A stretch of 64,000 nt of DNA, taken from positions 95,453-159,452 of the forward strand of contig NZ_LMER01000016.1 in NCBI RefSeq assembly GCF_001426435.1. Reading direction: 5' to 3'. The position numbers and the translations under genes are program-made. The DNA comes from Angustibacter sp. Root456. Its GTDB lineage: Bacteria; Actinomycetota; Actinomycetes; Actinomycetales; Angustibacteraceae. Position 1 is the first letter of the stretch. Every line of letters starts with the position of its first letter. The notes beneath the pieces are model-generated. The model did no database searches. It was given only the letters and a program-made list of their open reading frames with translations, and had not been told where the DNA came from. Positions 35,911-46,404 of the stretch are shown here, piece after piece.

Positions 35911-37668
35911 ATGAGTACCTCAGCCGCCTCCCACCTGCCTCCCGCGTTTCCCGGGCGGGCTCCGTGGGGTACCGCCGCCAAGCTGCGCGCCTGGCAGGCG
36001 GCTGCCCTCGAGCAGTACCTCGCCGAGCGACCCCGCGACTTCCTGGCCGTCGCCACCCCCGGCGCGGGCAAGACGACCTTCGCGCTGCGGGTGGCCACCG
36101 AGCTGCTCGACCGCGGCGAGATCACCCGCGTCGCCGTGGTGGCTCCCACCGAGCACCTCAAGCGCCAGTGGGCCGACGCCGCGCACCGGGTGGGCATCCG
36201 GATCGACCCGGAGTTCCGCAACGCCCACGGCACCCACGGGCGCGACTTCGACGGCGTGGCGCTCACCTACGCGCAGGTCGCGAGCCGCCCGCTGCTGCAC
36301 CGTGCGCGCACCGAGGCCGCACGCACGCTCGTGATCCTCGACGAGGTGCACCACGGCGGCGACGCGCTGTCATGGGGCGACGCCGTCCGCGAGGCGTTCG
36401 AGCCCGCCACCCGCCGGCTGAGCCTCACGGGCACGCCGTTCCGCTCCGACACGGCCGCGATCCCGTTCGTCACCTACGCCGAGGACGCCGACGGCGTGCG
36501 CCGCTCGAAGGCGGACTACTCCTACAACTACGGCGACGCGCTGCGCGACGGCGTGGTGCGTCCGGTGATCTTCCTCGCGTACTCCGGCCAGATGCGCTGG
36601 CGCACGCGCGCCGGTGACGAGGTGAGCGCCCGACTCGGTGAGCCGCTGACGAACGACATGACCGCCCACGCGTGGCGCACCGCGCTGGACCCCAAGGGCG
36701 AGTGGATGGGGTCGGTGCTGCGCGCCGCCGACACCCGCCTGTCAGAGGTGCGTCGCGGCGTGCCGGACGCCGGCGGGCTGGTGATCGCCACCGACCAGAC
36801 CCAGGCCCGCGCCTACGCCTCGCTGCTGCGGGGCATCACCGGCGAGCCGCCGGTCGTCGTCCTGTCCGACGACACCGGTGCCTCCGAGCGGATCGAGCAG
36901 TTCAGCACCGGTGAGCAGCGCTGGATGGTGGCCGTGCGCATGGTGTCGGAGGGCGTGGACGTCCCGCGCCTGGCCGTCGGCGTCTACGCCACCTCGACGG
37001 CGACGCCGCTGTTCTTCGCCCAGGCGGTCGGCCGCTTCGTGCGGGCCCGGCGGCGTGGTGAGACGGCGTCGGTGTTCCTGCCGAGCGTGCCGACGCTGAT
37101 GCAGCACGCCGGTGAGCTGGAGCTCGAGCGCGACCACGCCCTCGACCGCCCCCGTGCCGCCGACGACGACGGTCTGTGGTCGCCCGAGGACGCGCTCGTC
37201 GCCGAGGCGAACCGGCCCGAGAAGGCGTCCGGCGAGCAGGACCTGCTGCCGTTCGAGGCGCTGGAGGCCCAGGCGGAGTTCGACCGCGTGCTCTTCGACG
37301 GCGGCGAGTTCGGCACCGCGGCGCTCGTCGGCAGCGAGGAGGAGCAGGACTACCTCGGCCTGCCCGGGCTGCTCGAGCCCGACCAGGTGGCCGTGCTGCT
37401 GCGGCAGCGGCAGGCCGCGCAGCAGAAGGGCCGCGCGCGGCGCGGCGAGCCGGAGCCCGAGCGGGCGACCCACCGCGAGGTCGCGGCGCTGCGCAAGGAG
37501 CTGCACACGCTCGTCGGCGCCTGGGCCAAGCGCACGGGGCAGCCGCACGCCACCGTGCACGCCGAGCTGCGGCGCACCTGCGGTGGCCCGGCGGTGCCCC
37601 AGGCAGGCGCGGAGCAGGTGCGCGAACGTATCGAGACGCTGCGGCGCTGGTTCGTCGGCAAGCGCTGA
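35911..37668 (+). CDS. DEAD/DEAH-box helicase (superfamily 2)
   Basis: 585 aa from ATG 35911. Motif I AVATPGAGKTTFAL, motif Ia VVAPTEHLKRQW, motif II DEVHHGG, motif III LTGTPFRSD, and the second RecA domain with MVSEGVDVPRL and QAVGRFVRARRRG (motif VI). The C-terminal ~200 residues are an acidic extension without a recognised domain. ATP-dependent remodelling of DNA or RNA; substrate unknown. A TACCCT box at 35895-35900 may be a near-leaderless promoter. Confidence 0.93.
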   Translation: MSTSAASHLPPAFPGRAPWGTAAKLRAWQAAALEQYLAERPRDFLAVATPGAGKTTFALRVATELLDRGEITRVAVVAPTEHLKRQWADAAHRVGIRIDPEFRNAHGTHGRDFDGVALTYAQVASRPLLHRARTEAARTLVILDEVHHGGDALSWGDAVREAFEPATRRLSLTGTPFRSDTAAIPFVTYAEDADGVRRSKADYSYNYGDALRDGVVRPVIFLAYSGQMRWRTRAGDEVSARLGEPLTNDMTAHAWRTALDPKGEWMGSVLRAADTRLSEVRRGVPDAGGLVIATDQTQARAYASLLRGITGEPPVVVLSDDTGASERIEQFSTGEQRWMVAVRMVSEGVDVPRLAVGVYATSTATPLFFAQAVGRFVRARRRGETASVFLPSVPTLMQHAGELELERDHALDRPRAADDDGLWSPEDALVAEANRPEKASGEQDLLPFEALEAQAEFDRVLFDGGEFGTAALVGSEEEQDYLGLPGLLEPDQVAVLLRQRQAAQQKGRARRGEPEPERATHREVAALRKELHTLVGAWAKRTGQPHATVHAELRRTCGGPAVPQAGAEQVRERIETLRRWFVGKR

Positions 37669-37755
37669 CTCCCAGCCGTGGCCCGGCGGGCACCCAGGTT
37701 CTTGACAGGTTGCGCGGCGCACGATCGTGGTGAGGTCCCGTCGAGGGGAGCCACC

Positions 37756-38943
37756 ATGTCGCTGCTCGGACGTCCGCTGCTCGTGCTGCTCACGCTGCTC
37801 GCCGTGGGTCTGCCCGTGGCCACCGCGCTGGTGTGGAACCGCCTGGGGCGGCGCCGGGTCGTGCGGTGGTCGGCGCGCACCGCGCTCCTGGTGGTCACCC
37901 AGCTGAGCGCGGTGCTGGTCGCCGGCGCCGCACTCAACGACTACGGCTACTTCTACGGGTCGTGGTCGGAGCTGTTCGCCGCGGGTGCGTCGTCGGCGCC
38001 GGTCCGCACGAGCGGCGGGCCGTCGCGCACGGCGGCCGCCGGCGGCCCTGCGGTCGTGTCGACGTCCGGGATCCGGATCGTGGCCGACGTCGGCGCGCGG
38101 ACGCCGGCCCAGTGGGCTCGCGTCGGGCGGACCCTCGCGGTGCGGATCTTCGGCGCGGCGTCACAGCTCGCCTCGCCCGCCTACGTCTGGTTGCCACCGC
38201 AGTACTTCGCCCCGGGCCGCGCCCGGGCCTTCCCCGCCGTCGAGGTGCTCGGCGGCTACCCCGGCAGCGCCCTCGGGCTCGTACGTCACATGGACTACCC
38301 CGGCGCGGTGCTGGCCGAGGTTGGCGCCCACCGCGCGGCACCGGTGGTGCTGGTGATGCTGCGCCCTGCCGTGGTCTACCCGCGCGACACCGAGTGCACC
38401 AACGTGCCGGCCGGACCGCAGGTCGAGACCTTCCTCGCTCAGGACCTGCCCGCCGCGATCGACGCCGGCCTGCGCGTGCGCCCGACCGCCTGGGGTGTCA
38501 TGGGCGACTCCACCGGCGGCTACTGCGCCACCAAGATCACGATGGACCACTTCGACCGGTTCCGGGCGGGCGTCGCGCTGTCGGGCTACTTCACGGCGCT
38601 GCACGACCGCACGACGGGTGACCTGTGGGGCGGGTCGAGCACCTTGCGCCACCTCAACGACCTCGAGTGGCGGCTGCGGCACCAGCCGCCGCCGCCGACG
38701 TCGCTGTTCATCGCGATCTCGCGGGACGAACGGGGGCCGAACGGCTACGCCGACACCCGACGCTTCCTGGCGCTGGTGCACAGGCCGTTGCAGGTGACGA
38801 CGATGGTGCTGGCGTCCGGCGGCCACAACTTCGGGTCGTGGGGCCGCGAGATGGGTCCGGCGATCGACTGGCTCTCGGCGCGGCTCGGGGGCTCGGTCAC
38901 CGCGGTGACGACGTCAGGGCCGCCAGCACGAGCCGGGCGATGA
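37756..38943 (+). CDS. Secreted/membrane-anchored alpha/beta esterase (antigen 85/esterase D-like)
   Basis: 395 aa from ATG 37756. Two N-terminal hydrophobic segments (about residues 5-25 and 38-58) are followed by a Ser/Thr linker and an esterase domain: YVWLPPQYFAPGRARAFPAVEVLGGYPGS, nucleophile GDSTGGYCATKITMDH and late His in ASGGHNFGSWG. It resembles the putative esterase family that includes mycolyltransferases; the substrate is unknown. Its end overlaps the convergent SGNH gene by 47 bp. Confidence 0.87.
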   Translation: MSLLGRPLLVLLTLLAVGLPVATALVWNRLGRRRVVRWSARTALLVVTQLSAVLVAGAALNDYGYFYGSWSELFAAGASSAPVRTSGGPSRTAAAGGPAVVSTSGIRIVADVGARTPAQWARVGRTLAVRIFGAASQLASPAYVWLPPQYFAPGRARAFPAVEVLGGYPGSALGLVRHMDYPGAVLAEVGAHRAAPVVLVMLRPAVVYPRDTECTNVPAGPQVETFLAQDLPAAIDAGLRVRPTAWGVMGDSTGGYCATKITMDHFDRFRAGVALSGYFTALHDRTTGDLWGGSSTLRHLNDLEWRLRHQPPPPTSLFIAISRDERGPNGYADTRRFLALVHRPLQVTTMVLASGGHNFGSWGREMGPAIDWLSARLGGSVTAVTTSGPPARAGR

Positions 38944-39715
38944 GCGCGTGCCCCGCGGCGTTGGGATGGTCGCCGTCGTCGGCCAGCAGGCCTGTCGGGT
39001 CGCTGCGGCCTTCGGCGCCCTTGAAGGGTGCGTAGAGGTCGAGGCACGTGGCTGCGGCCGCGGTCACCTCGGGGCACAAGGCCGCGTTGAACGCGCGGGT
39101 CAGCCGGTCGCTCCAGGCCAGGTAGGCGGTGCCGCGGTCGTCGCGGCCGACGTCGCCGTCCTCGAACACGTTCCAGTAGTCGGTGACGATCACGCGGGTG
39201 GGGTGACCGACTCGCAGCGCCCGCACCTCGCGCACGACGTCCGCGACCCGCGACGTCACCGCCGCGACGTCGCGCTGTGCGCAGGCGTCGTCGCAGGTGC
39301 CGGCGTCCCACGCCTGCAGGGCCGGTGCGAGGTCGTTGGCGCCCACGGTGATCACGTCGGCGTCGGCGCGGCGCACGTCGGCCCGCACGCCGGGGTCGTG
39401 CCGCACCAGGTCGAGCAGCTGAGCGCTGGTCTGGCCGGGTCGTCCGCGGTTGGTGGAGCTCACCGGCTGTCCGCTCGCCGTGCTGAGGTCATGGGCCAGC
39501 AGCCGGACGAAGTCGACGCACCCGCACGCGCTGCCTGCGGTGACCGAGTCACCGAGGCCGAGCACGTCGTGCACGACGGCACCGGACGCCGCGGGTCTCG
39601 GGCCCGGCGCCGCCGTCCGGTGGGGGGCCGCCGAGCACGCGCTGAGCAGCGCGAGTCCCAGCGCTCCCACCAGCCACAGGAGCACCACCTGACGCCGCCC
39701 GGCGCGGACCAGCAC
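38897..39715 (-). CDS. SGNH/GDSL hydrolase lipoprotein
   Basis: 272 aa from ATG 39715. Lipoprotein signal ending in ALLSAC (~residue 27). The four SGNH blocks are present: GLGDSVTAG (Ser), NRGRPGQTSAQ (Gly), VGANDL (Asn) and DDGDHPNAAGH (Asp-His). An anchored esterase or lipase of the cell envelope. It overlaps the 3' end of the neighbouring esterase gene by 47 bp on the opposite strand. Confidence 0.92.
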   Translation of the reverse strand: MLVRAGRRQVVLLWLVGALGLALLSACSAAPHRTAAPGPRPAASGAVVHDVLGLGDSVTAGSACGCVDFVRLLAHDLSTASGQPVSSTNRGRPGQTSAQLLDLVRHDPGVRADVRRADADVITVGANDLAPALQAWDAGTCDDACAQRDVAAVTSRVADVVREVRALRVGHPTRVIVTDYWNVFEDGDVGRDDRGTAYLAWSDRLTRAFNAALCPEVTAAAATCLDLYAPFKGAEGRSDPTGLLADDGDHPNAAGHALIARLVLAALTSSPR

Positions 39716-39759
39716 CCCACCAGTGGAACACGTCGCGGCCGGTCGTCGTTGACCTCCGT

Positions 39760-40173
39760 ATGGCTACGACGGCACTGACCCCTGAGACCCACGACGAGAC
39801 CGTCCAGGACGGCATCGTCCTCATCGACTTCTGGGCGGAGTGGTGCGGCCCGTGCCGCCAGTTCGGTCCCGTCTTCGAGCGCGTGAGCGAGGAGAACCCG
39901 GACGCGCGGTTCGTGAAGGTCGACACCGAGGCTGAGCCCGAGCTCGCCGCCCGCTACGGCGTGACGTCGATCCCCATGCTGGTGATCTACCGCGACGGCA
40001 TCCCCGTGTTCGGCCAGCCGGGCGCGCTGCCCCAGCCCGCCCTGGAGGACCTGCTGCGCCAGGTGCGCGAGCTGGACATGGACCAGGTCAAGGTCGCCTA
40101 CGAGCAGCAGCTGGCCTCGGCGCAGGCCGGCGGCAGCGACCGCAAGGCGAGCACCGACCCGACGTCGTTCTGA
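39760..40173 (+). CDS. trxA: Thioredoxin
   Basis: 137 aa from ATG 39760. Classical IDFWAEWCGPCRQF active site (Cys 29/Cys 32) and the cis-proline loop VTSIPML. About 25 residues longer than E. coli Trx because of a C-terminal tail (DRKASTDPTSF). Cytosolic disulfide reductase. Followed by a strong hairpin shared with the convergent gene. Confidence 0.93.
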   Translation: MATTALTPETHDETVQDGIVLIDFWAEWCGPCRQFGPVFERVSEENPDARFVKVDTEAEPELAARYGVTSIPMLVIYRDGIPVFGQPGALPQPALEDLLRQVRELDMDQVKVAYEQQLASAQAGGSDRKASTDPTSF

Positions 40174-40189
40174 CCCTCTCCTGCACGAG

Positions 40190-40222
40190 CGAGGGCCCCG
40201 CCGGTGACCGGCGGGGCCCTCG
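40190..40222. terminator. Bidirectional terminator between thioredoxin and convergent gene
   Basis: A perfect 15-bp stem (40190-40204 with 40208-40222) with loop TGA lies between converging genes. Confidence 0.85.
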
Positions 40223-40239
40223 TCGCGTGCGGTGGCCGC

Positions 40240-40437
40240 TCAGCGCTCGTCCGAGCCGCCTGCACGACGCGCGCGCAGGGCGGCCTGGACGGCCGTGACC
40301 GCGAGCCAGGCACCCAGGAACACCAGCCAGGCCGACAGGCCCCAGTCATCGTCCAGCACGAGCGTGGCGACCACCAGGCCGACGACGACGGCGACGAGCC
40401 CGGCCAGCTGCTGCCCGGCCCAGCGACGCCAGGTCAC
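40240..40437 (-). CDS. Small two-helix membrane protein
   Basis: 65 aa from GTG 40437, overlapping the stop of the upstream secreted-protein gene as GTGA. Two helices: LAGLVAVVVGLVVATLVL and SAWLVFLGAWLAVTAVQAAL. No family recognised. The tight overlap suggests co-expression with the secreted protein, and the chosen start is supported by that overlap. Confidence 0.65.
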   Translation of the reverse strand: MTWRRWAGQQLAGLVAVVVGLVVATLVLDDDWGLSAWLVFLGAWLAVTAVQAALRARRAGGSDER

Positions 40438-41303
40438 TTGATGCACTTCTTGGTCCACACGGAGAACACGAAGAAGTCGGCGATGCCGTACGCGCCACGC
40501 ACCTTCACGCACCGCTTGTGCGCGATGCCGTAGTCGAGCTGGCTCTTCATCGTGGAGTACCGCCGCTTCATCAGGTAACCGCACACGGCCTTGGCGACAG
40601 CGTTGGGGATCTTGCCGCACAGGGCGCCGACCACCGCGGACACCGGTGCACCGTAGCGGTCCATGATGAGCTTGTTGCGCCACATCTCCGACCAGTAGTA
40701 CTCGACGTACCAGACCGGCACCCGGTAGAAGCCGATGCTGTACTTGGGGTCAGCCACCACGGGGAAGGTGGCGCCCCGCGTGTCGACGACCTGGCGCAGC
40801 GTGCCGTCGGCCTGCAGGCGGTAGTGCGTCGGCAGGCTGCGCCCGCGCGCGTCGCGTGCCCACGGCGCCGCCACGGTGCCGACCACGGTGCGGCCGTCGA
40901 CGACGATCAGGCTCCCGTCGTCCGCGGGCTCGAGCTGGTGCCCCTTCGGCAGCGCGTTCGCGAAGTCGATCGTGGCCGCGGCGCCGCCGTGCGCCGCGTC
41001 GAGCACGGCGATCACCGACACGTGGCGCGACGAGCGGTGCACGAGCGTCGGCACGGGGCGGCCCTGTGCCGTGGCTGGTCGCACGGCCAGCCCGGCCGTG
41101 GTCTCGGGTGCGGTCAACGCCCGCACGCCGTCCCCGGTGACCGTCTCGGCCACGCGCGTTGCCGTCGCGAGCGCGTCCGGGCGTGGCTGCGTGGCCGGCC
41201 GCGCCTGCGCCGGCAGCGCGACGGTGGCGGCCACAGCGGTGGCCACCGCGGCGGCGGTCAGCCCTCTCCAGGCCATGAGCCTGGTCGTCGTCCTCAACCT
41301 CAT
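40434..41303 (-). CDS. Secreted protein of unknown function
   Basis: 289 aa from ATG 41303 with GAAGGGG upstream on the minus strand. Sec signal peptide of about 36 residues ending VALPAQA. The mature part has ADPKYSIGFYRVPVWYVEYYWSEMW and a basic C-terminal domain with four Cys (GALCGK, KAVCGY, KRCVK, TKKCIK), unlike the middle. I do not recognise the family. The basic, Cys-bearing end would suit a secreted small domain, for example a toxin-like or inhibitor module, but this is speculation. Confidence 0.75.
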   Translation of the reverse strand: MRLRTTTRLMAWRGLTAAAVATAVAATVALPAQARPATQPRPDALATATRVAETVTGDGVRALTAPETTAGLAVRPATAQGRPVPTLVHRSSRHVSVIAVLDAAHGGAAATIDFANALPKGHQLEPADDGSLIVVDGRTVVGTVAAPWARDARGRSLPTHYRLQADGTLRQVVDTRGATFPVVADPKYSIGFYRVPVWYVEYYWSEMWRNKLIMDRYGAPVSAVVGALCGKIPNAVAKAVCGYLMKRRYSTMKSQLDYGIAHKRCVKVRGAYGIADFFVFSVWTKKCIK

Positions 41304-41438
41304 CGTTGCCCCTTCGTGAGCGGCGAGCGCGTGTGTCGCGACGCCGAGGGCCGGGACGCTAGGTGACAAGTGACAAACCCGACAATGCGCCGCCGGTCGT
41401 TGCCATCGCCGTCCGCAATGGCTGCGAACAGCGGGCGT

Positions 41439-41453
41439 TAGGCTCGCGCCGTG
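41439..41453 (+). promoter_or_regulatory. Predicted leaderless promoter (-10 TAGGCT) of the E1-like gene
   Basis: TAGGCT (41439-41444) ends 6 nt before GTG 41451; no ribosome site is visible. Confidence 0.45.
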
Positions 41454-43859
41454 ACCCAGACCGTCGAGCCCCGACCGATCACCGACCGCGCCCGCCCGGA
41501 CGTCGATCTCGCCGTCCTCGAGGAGGTCCAGCGGCGCGTGCTGTGGCTCAGCACGCGCATCGTCGACAGCGCGAACCGTGAGCGGCCGCACACCGACGGC
41601 GTCAAGGTCGGCGGTCACCAGGCATCGAGTGCCTCGATGGTGAGCGCGATGACCGCGCTGTACTTCTCGCACCTCGACGCCGCCGACCGGGTGAGCGTCA
41701 AGCCGCACGCGAGCCCGGTGTTCCACGCGATCCAGTACCTGCTCGGCAACCTCGACGGCTCGTACCTCACCCGCCTGCGCGACCGCGGCGGCCTGCAGTC
41801 GTACCCGAGCCGCACCAAGGACCCCGACGAGGTCGACTTCTCGACCGGCTCGGTGGGGCTCGGCGCAGCGGCGCCGCTGTTCGCCGCGGCCGTGCGCCGC
41901 TACGTCGACGCGCACTTCGGCGAGCGACCGCGCTCGCGGTTCGTCGCGCTGCTGGGTGACGCCGAGCTCGACGAGGGCAACATCTGGGAGGCCGTGGCCG
42001 ACTCGGCGACGGCGGGCCTGGGCAACGTCATGTGGGTCGTGGACTTCAACCGCCAGTCACTCGACCGCGTCGTGCCCGGCATCCGCATCGACCAGTGGCG
42101 CTCGGCGTTCGAGGCCGCCGGCTGGCACGTGCTGGAGGTCAAGTACGGCCGGCGGCTGCAGCAGTTCTTCGACCGCCCGGGCGGTGGGGCGCTGCGGCGG
42201 TGGATCGACGCCATGCCCAACGAGCAGTACCAGTCGCTGTTCGGCCTCAACGGGCCCGCGCTGCGCGAGCGCTTTCTCGACGGCGCTCCCGACGACGTGG
42301 CGCCGCTCGTGGCGGACGTGCCCGACGACGACCTGGGCGTGCTGGTGACCGACCTGGGTGGCCACGACCTCGGCGCCCTGCTCGAGGCCTTCACCGCCTG
42401 CGACGCCGAGACGACCCGGCCCAGCGTGGTGTTCGCCTACACCGTCAAGGGGTGGGGCCTGCCGATCGCCGGCAACCCGCGCAACCACTCGGCGCTGCTG
42501 ACCGGTGAGCAGGTCGATGCGCTGCGGGCCGAGATGGGCCTGGACGCCGGCACCGAGTGGGACCAGCTCGACCCCGCCAGCCCGGAGGGGCAGTGGGCTG
42601 GACGCCGGGCCCAGCAGCTGCGCCGTCCGCCGCGCTCGGCGAGCCTCGACGTCGCCGTGCCCGACGCCACCGGCGTGCGCGCCACCAAGGCGGTGTCGAC
42701 GCAGGAGGTCTTCGGGCGCGTGCTCGTCGACCTGTCGCGCGACACCGCGGTGGCGCCGTACCTCGTGACCACGGCGCCCGACGTCGCCACCAGCACCAAC
42801 CTCGCCGGCTTCATCAACCGCACCGGCGTCTTCGCCCCCGAGCAGGTGCGGTCGTGGAACGAGGACCCGCTGCTGAAGTGGGCGCAGGGGCCGACGGGCC
42901 AGCACATCGAGCTGGGCATCTCGGAGATGAACCTGTTCCTGCTGCTCGGGCAGCTGGGCCTGTCGTGGGACCTGTCCGACCAGCCGCTGCTGCCCGTCGG
43001 CACGGTGTACGACCCCTTCGTCTGCCGCGGCCTCGACGCCTTCATCTACGGCACCTACTCCGGCGCGCGCTTCCTGGTCGCCGGCACCCCGAGCGGCATC
43101 ACCCTGGCCCCGGAGGGTGGCGCGCACCAGTCGACCATCACGGCGTCGATCGGTGTCGAGCTGCCCGGCGTGACGTTCATCGAGCCGGCGTACGCCACCG
43201 CCCTCGACTGGCTGATGTGCCACGCGGTGGGCCGCATGGCCGCGGGCGCGGCGCCCACCACGAGCGCGGCGCCGGTCGAGGACGGCGCCTACTACCTGCG
43301 GCTGTCGACCCGACCCATCGAGCAGGGTCCCTTCGAGGCGGCCCGCCGGCGACTCGGCGACGCGGTGCTGCGCCGCCAGGTGCTCGCCGGTGCCTACCGG
43401 CTGCTCGACGCCCACGTCGAGCACCCCGAGCTCGCCGAGCAGGGTGCGCCGGTGGTGCAGCTCGTCGCGTCCGGCGCGGTGCTGCCCGAGGTGCTGCAGG
43501 CCTCGGCCGAGCTGGCCGACGAGGGCATCGCGGCGCACGTCGTCGACGTCACGAGCCTGGGCCGCCTCTACTCCGCCTGGCAGCGCACGCTGCGCCAGGG
43601 CGTGCGCACCGCCACCGCACCGAGCCTGCCCGGCGCGCTGCGGACGGCGTTCGGCACCGAGCGCACGCCGCTGGTCACGGTGCACGACGCCGCCAGCCAC
43701 ACGATGGCCTGGCTCGGCTCCGCCCTCGGCGTGCCGTGCGTGCCGCTCGGCGTCGACGAGTTCGGCCAGTCCGGCGACGTCGGCCAGCTCTACGAGCTGC
43801 ACGACCTCACGCCGGGAAGCGTGGTCAACGCCGCCCTCGCCGCGCTGAGCCTCGCCTGA
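41451..43859 (+). CDS. Homodimeric 2-oxo acid dehydrogenase E1-like protein (AceE/MdeB family)
   Basis: 802 aa from GTG 41451. TPP-binding motif ALLGDAELDEGN...N as in AceE-type E1; pyrimidine-domain sequence PEGGAHQSTITASIGVELPG; C-terminal transketolase-like domain LGVPCVPLGVDEFGQSGDVGQLYELH. Shorter than actinobacterial AceE (about 900 residues), so it is probably a paralogue such as a branched or 2-oxobutyrate-type dehydrogenase. It lies with an IclR regulator just before tyrosine catabolic genes. No E2 or E3 is nearby. Substrate unknown. Confidence 0.88.
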   Translation: MTQTVEPRPITDRARPDVDLAVLEEVQRRVLWLSTRIVDSANRERPHTDGVKVGGHQASSASMVSAMTALYFSHLDAADRVSVKPHASPVFHAIQYLLGNLDGSYLTRLRDRGGLQSYPSRTKDPDEVDFSTGSVGLGAAAPLFAAAVRRYVDAHFGERPRSRFVALLGDAELDEGNIWEAVADSATAGLGNVMWVVDFNRQSLDRVVPGIRIDQWRSAFEAAGWHVLEVKYGRRLQQFFDRPGGGALRRWIDAMPNEQYQSLFGLNGPALRERFLDGAPDDVAPLVADVPDDDLGVLVTDLGGHDLGALLEAFTACDAETTRPSVVFAYTVKGWGLPIAGNPRNHSALLTGEQVDALRAEMGLDAGTEWDQLDPASPEGQWAGRRAQQLRRPPRSASLDVAVPDATGVRATKAVSTQEVFGRVLVDLSRDTAVAPYLVTTAPDVATSTNLAGFINRTGVFAPEQVRSWNEDPLLKWAQGPTGQHIELGISEMNLFLLLGQLGLSWDLSDQPLLPVGTVYDPFVCRGLDAFIYGTYSGARFLVAGTPSGITLAPEGGAHQSTITASIGVELPGVTFIEPAYATALDWLMCHAVGRMAAGAAPTTSAAPVEDGAYYLRLSTRPIEQGPFEAARRRLGDAVLRRQVLAGAYRLLDAHVEHPELAEQGAPVVQLVASGAVLPEVLQASAELADEGIAAHVVDVTSLGRLYSAWQRTLRQGVRTATAPSLPGALRTAFGTERTPLVTVHDAASHTMAWLGSALGVPCVPLGVDEFGQSGDVGQLYELHDLTPGSVVNAALAALSLA

Positions 43860-43872
43860 AGCCCTCGCCGCG

Positions 43873-44514
43873 ATGACCACCGGCCGTCCCGAGACGTCGC
43901 AGACGCTCGACCGCGGGCTGCAGCTGCTGCTGCTCCTGGCCGAGCACGACGGTGGCCGCACCGTCACCGAGCTGGCGGCGGCCCTCGGGGTGGCGCGGCC
44001 CGTCGTCTACCGGCTGCTCGCCACGCTGGAGGAGCGGCACTTCGTCACCCGCACGGACGACGGCCGCGTGCGGCTGGGGTTGGGCGTGCTGGCGCTCGCG
44101 ACACGCGTGCAGCCGATGCTGCGCGAGGTGGCCACGCCGCTGCTGCGCTCGCTCGCCGACCAGGTGGGCGCCACCGCGCACCTCACGCTGGCCGACGGCG
44201 ACGAGGGTCTGGCGGTGGTGGTGGTCGAGCCGCAGTGGACGCAGTTCCACGTGGCCTACCGGGTCGGCAGCCGCCACCCGCTGGAGCGCGGCGCCGCGGG
44301 CCGGGCGGTCCTCGCGATCCGCGAGGGGAGCGGCGACCTCGCGTTCAGCGACGGCGAGCTGCAGGAGGGCGCGCACGGTGTCTCGGTGGGGTGGCGGGTC
44401 GGCACGCTCGAGGGATCGGTGGGCGTCGTCTCGCTGACCCCGCTGGACCCGGGCGAGGTCGGGGCCGCCGTCCGCCGCGCAGCTACCGCGCTCACGGCCC
44501 GCCTGGCGTCCTAG
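43873..44514 (+). CDS. IclR-family transcriptional regulator
   Basis: 213 aa from ATG 43873, 13 nt after the E1-like gene. N-terminal winged helix TVTELAAALGVARPVVYRLLATLEERHFV; effector domain VGATAHLTLADGDEGLAVVVVEPQ onwards, somewhat short for the family (usually ~250). The likely target is its own operon; the divergent hmgA palindrome is another candidate. Ends in a CTAG overlap with the convergent Lrp gene. Confidence 0.88.
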   Translation: MTTGRPETSQTLDRGLQLLLLLAEHDGGRTVTELAAALGVARPVVYRLLATLEERHFVTRTDDGRVRLGLGVLALATRVQPMLREVATPLLRSLADQVGATAHLTLADGDEGLAVVVVEPQWTQFHVAYRVGSRHPLERGAAGRAVLAIREGSGDLAFSDGELQEGAHGVSVGWRVGTLEGSVGVVSLTPLDPGEVGAAVRRAATALTARLAS

Positions 44515-44996
44515 CGCGAGCCGGCGCGCACGAGGGGGAGGACTCGGTGCTCGACCACGGTGGCCAGGGCCACGACGGTCGAGGTGCGCACGATGTCCTC
44601 GTCGGCGACGAGGTCGTCGATCACCCGCTGCAGGTCGTCGTTGTCACGGGCGACGAGCCGGCACATGAGGTCGCCCTGGCCGGTGATGGTGTGCACCTCG
44701 AGGATCTCCGGGATCGCCGCCAGGTGAGCGGTGACGCGGTCGCGGCGGCCCTGGCGGATCTCGAGGTTGGCGAACGCGGTGACCCGGTAGCCCAGGGCCG
44801 CCGGGTCGAGGGCGGGCGCGAACGAGCGGATCACGCCGCGGTCGACCAGGCGGTCGAGGCGCGCTTGCACCGTGCCGCGCGCGACGGCGAGCCGCCGGGC
44901 TGCTTCGAGCACGGGGATGCGGGGCGACTCGGTGAGCAGCGCGATGAGCCGGACGTCGAGGTCGTCGACCGCGGGCTGCGGCTCTGGAGTGGTCAT
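44511..44996 (-). CDS. Lrp/AsnC-family transcriptional regulator
   Basis: 161 aa from ATG 44996. N-terminal HTH: LDVRLIALLTESPRIPVLEAARRLAVARGTVQARLDRL; C-terminal RAM ligand domain from YRVTAFANLEI to DIVRTSTVVALATVV. It is divergent from hppD (45127), so it is the natural candidate regulator of HPPD, sensing an amino acid such as tyrosine or phenylalanine. Only position supports that. Confidence 0.93.
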   Translation of the reverse strand: MTTPEPQPAVDDLDVRLIALLTESPRIPVLEAARRLAVARGTVQARLDRLVDRGVIRSFAPALDPAALGYRVTAFANLEIRQGRRDRVTAHLAAIPEILEVHTITGQGDLMCRLVARDNDDLQRVIDDLVADEDIVRTSTVVALATVVEHRVLPLVRAGSR

Positions 44997-45018
44997 AGTG
45001 CCCAGTATGGCGGCATAG

Positions 45019-46344
<1,326 letters not shown>

Positions 46345-46360
46345 GATCCAGCCGAGCAGC

Positions 46361-46392
46361 CGGCCCCCGGACCCCTCAGGGTCCGGGGGCCG
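46361..46392 (+). terminator. hppD terminator
   Basis: A 14-bp perfect stem (46361-46374 with 46379-46392) around CTCA, ending 12 nt before the next gene starts. Confidence 0.85.
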
Positions 46393-46404
46393 AGTGCTGG
46401 AACA

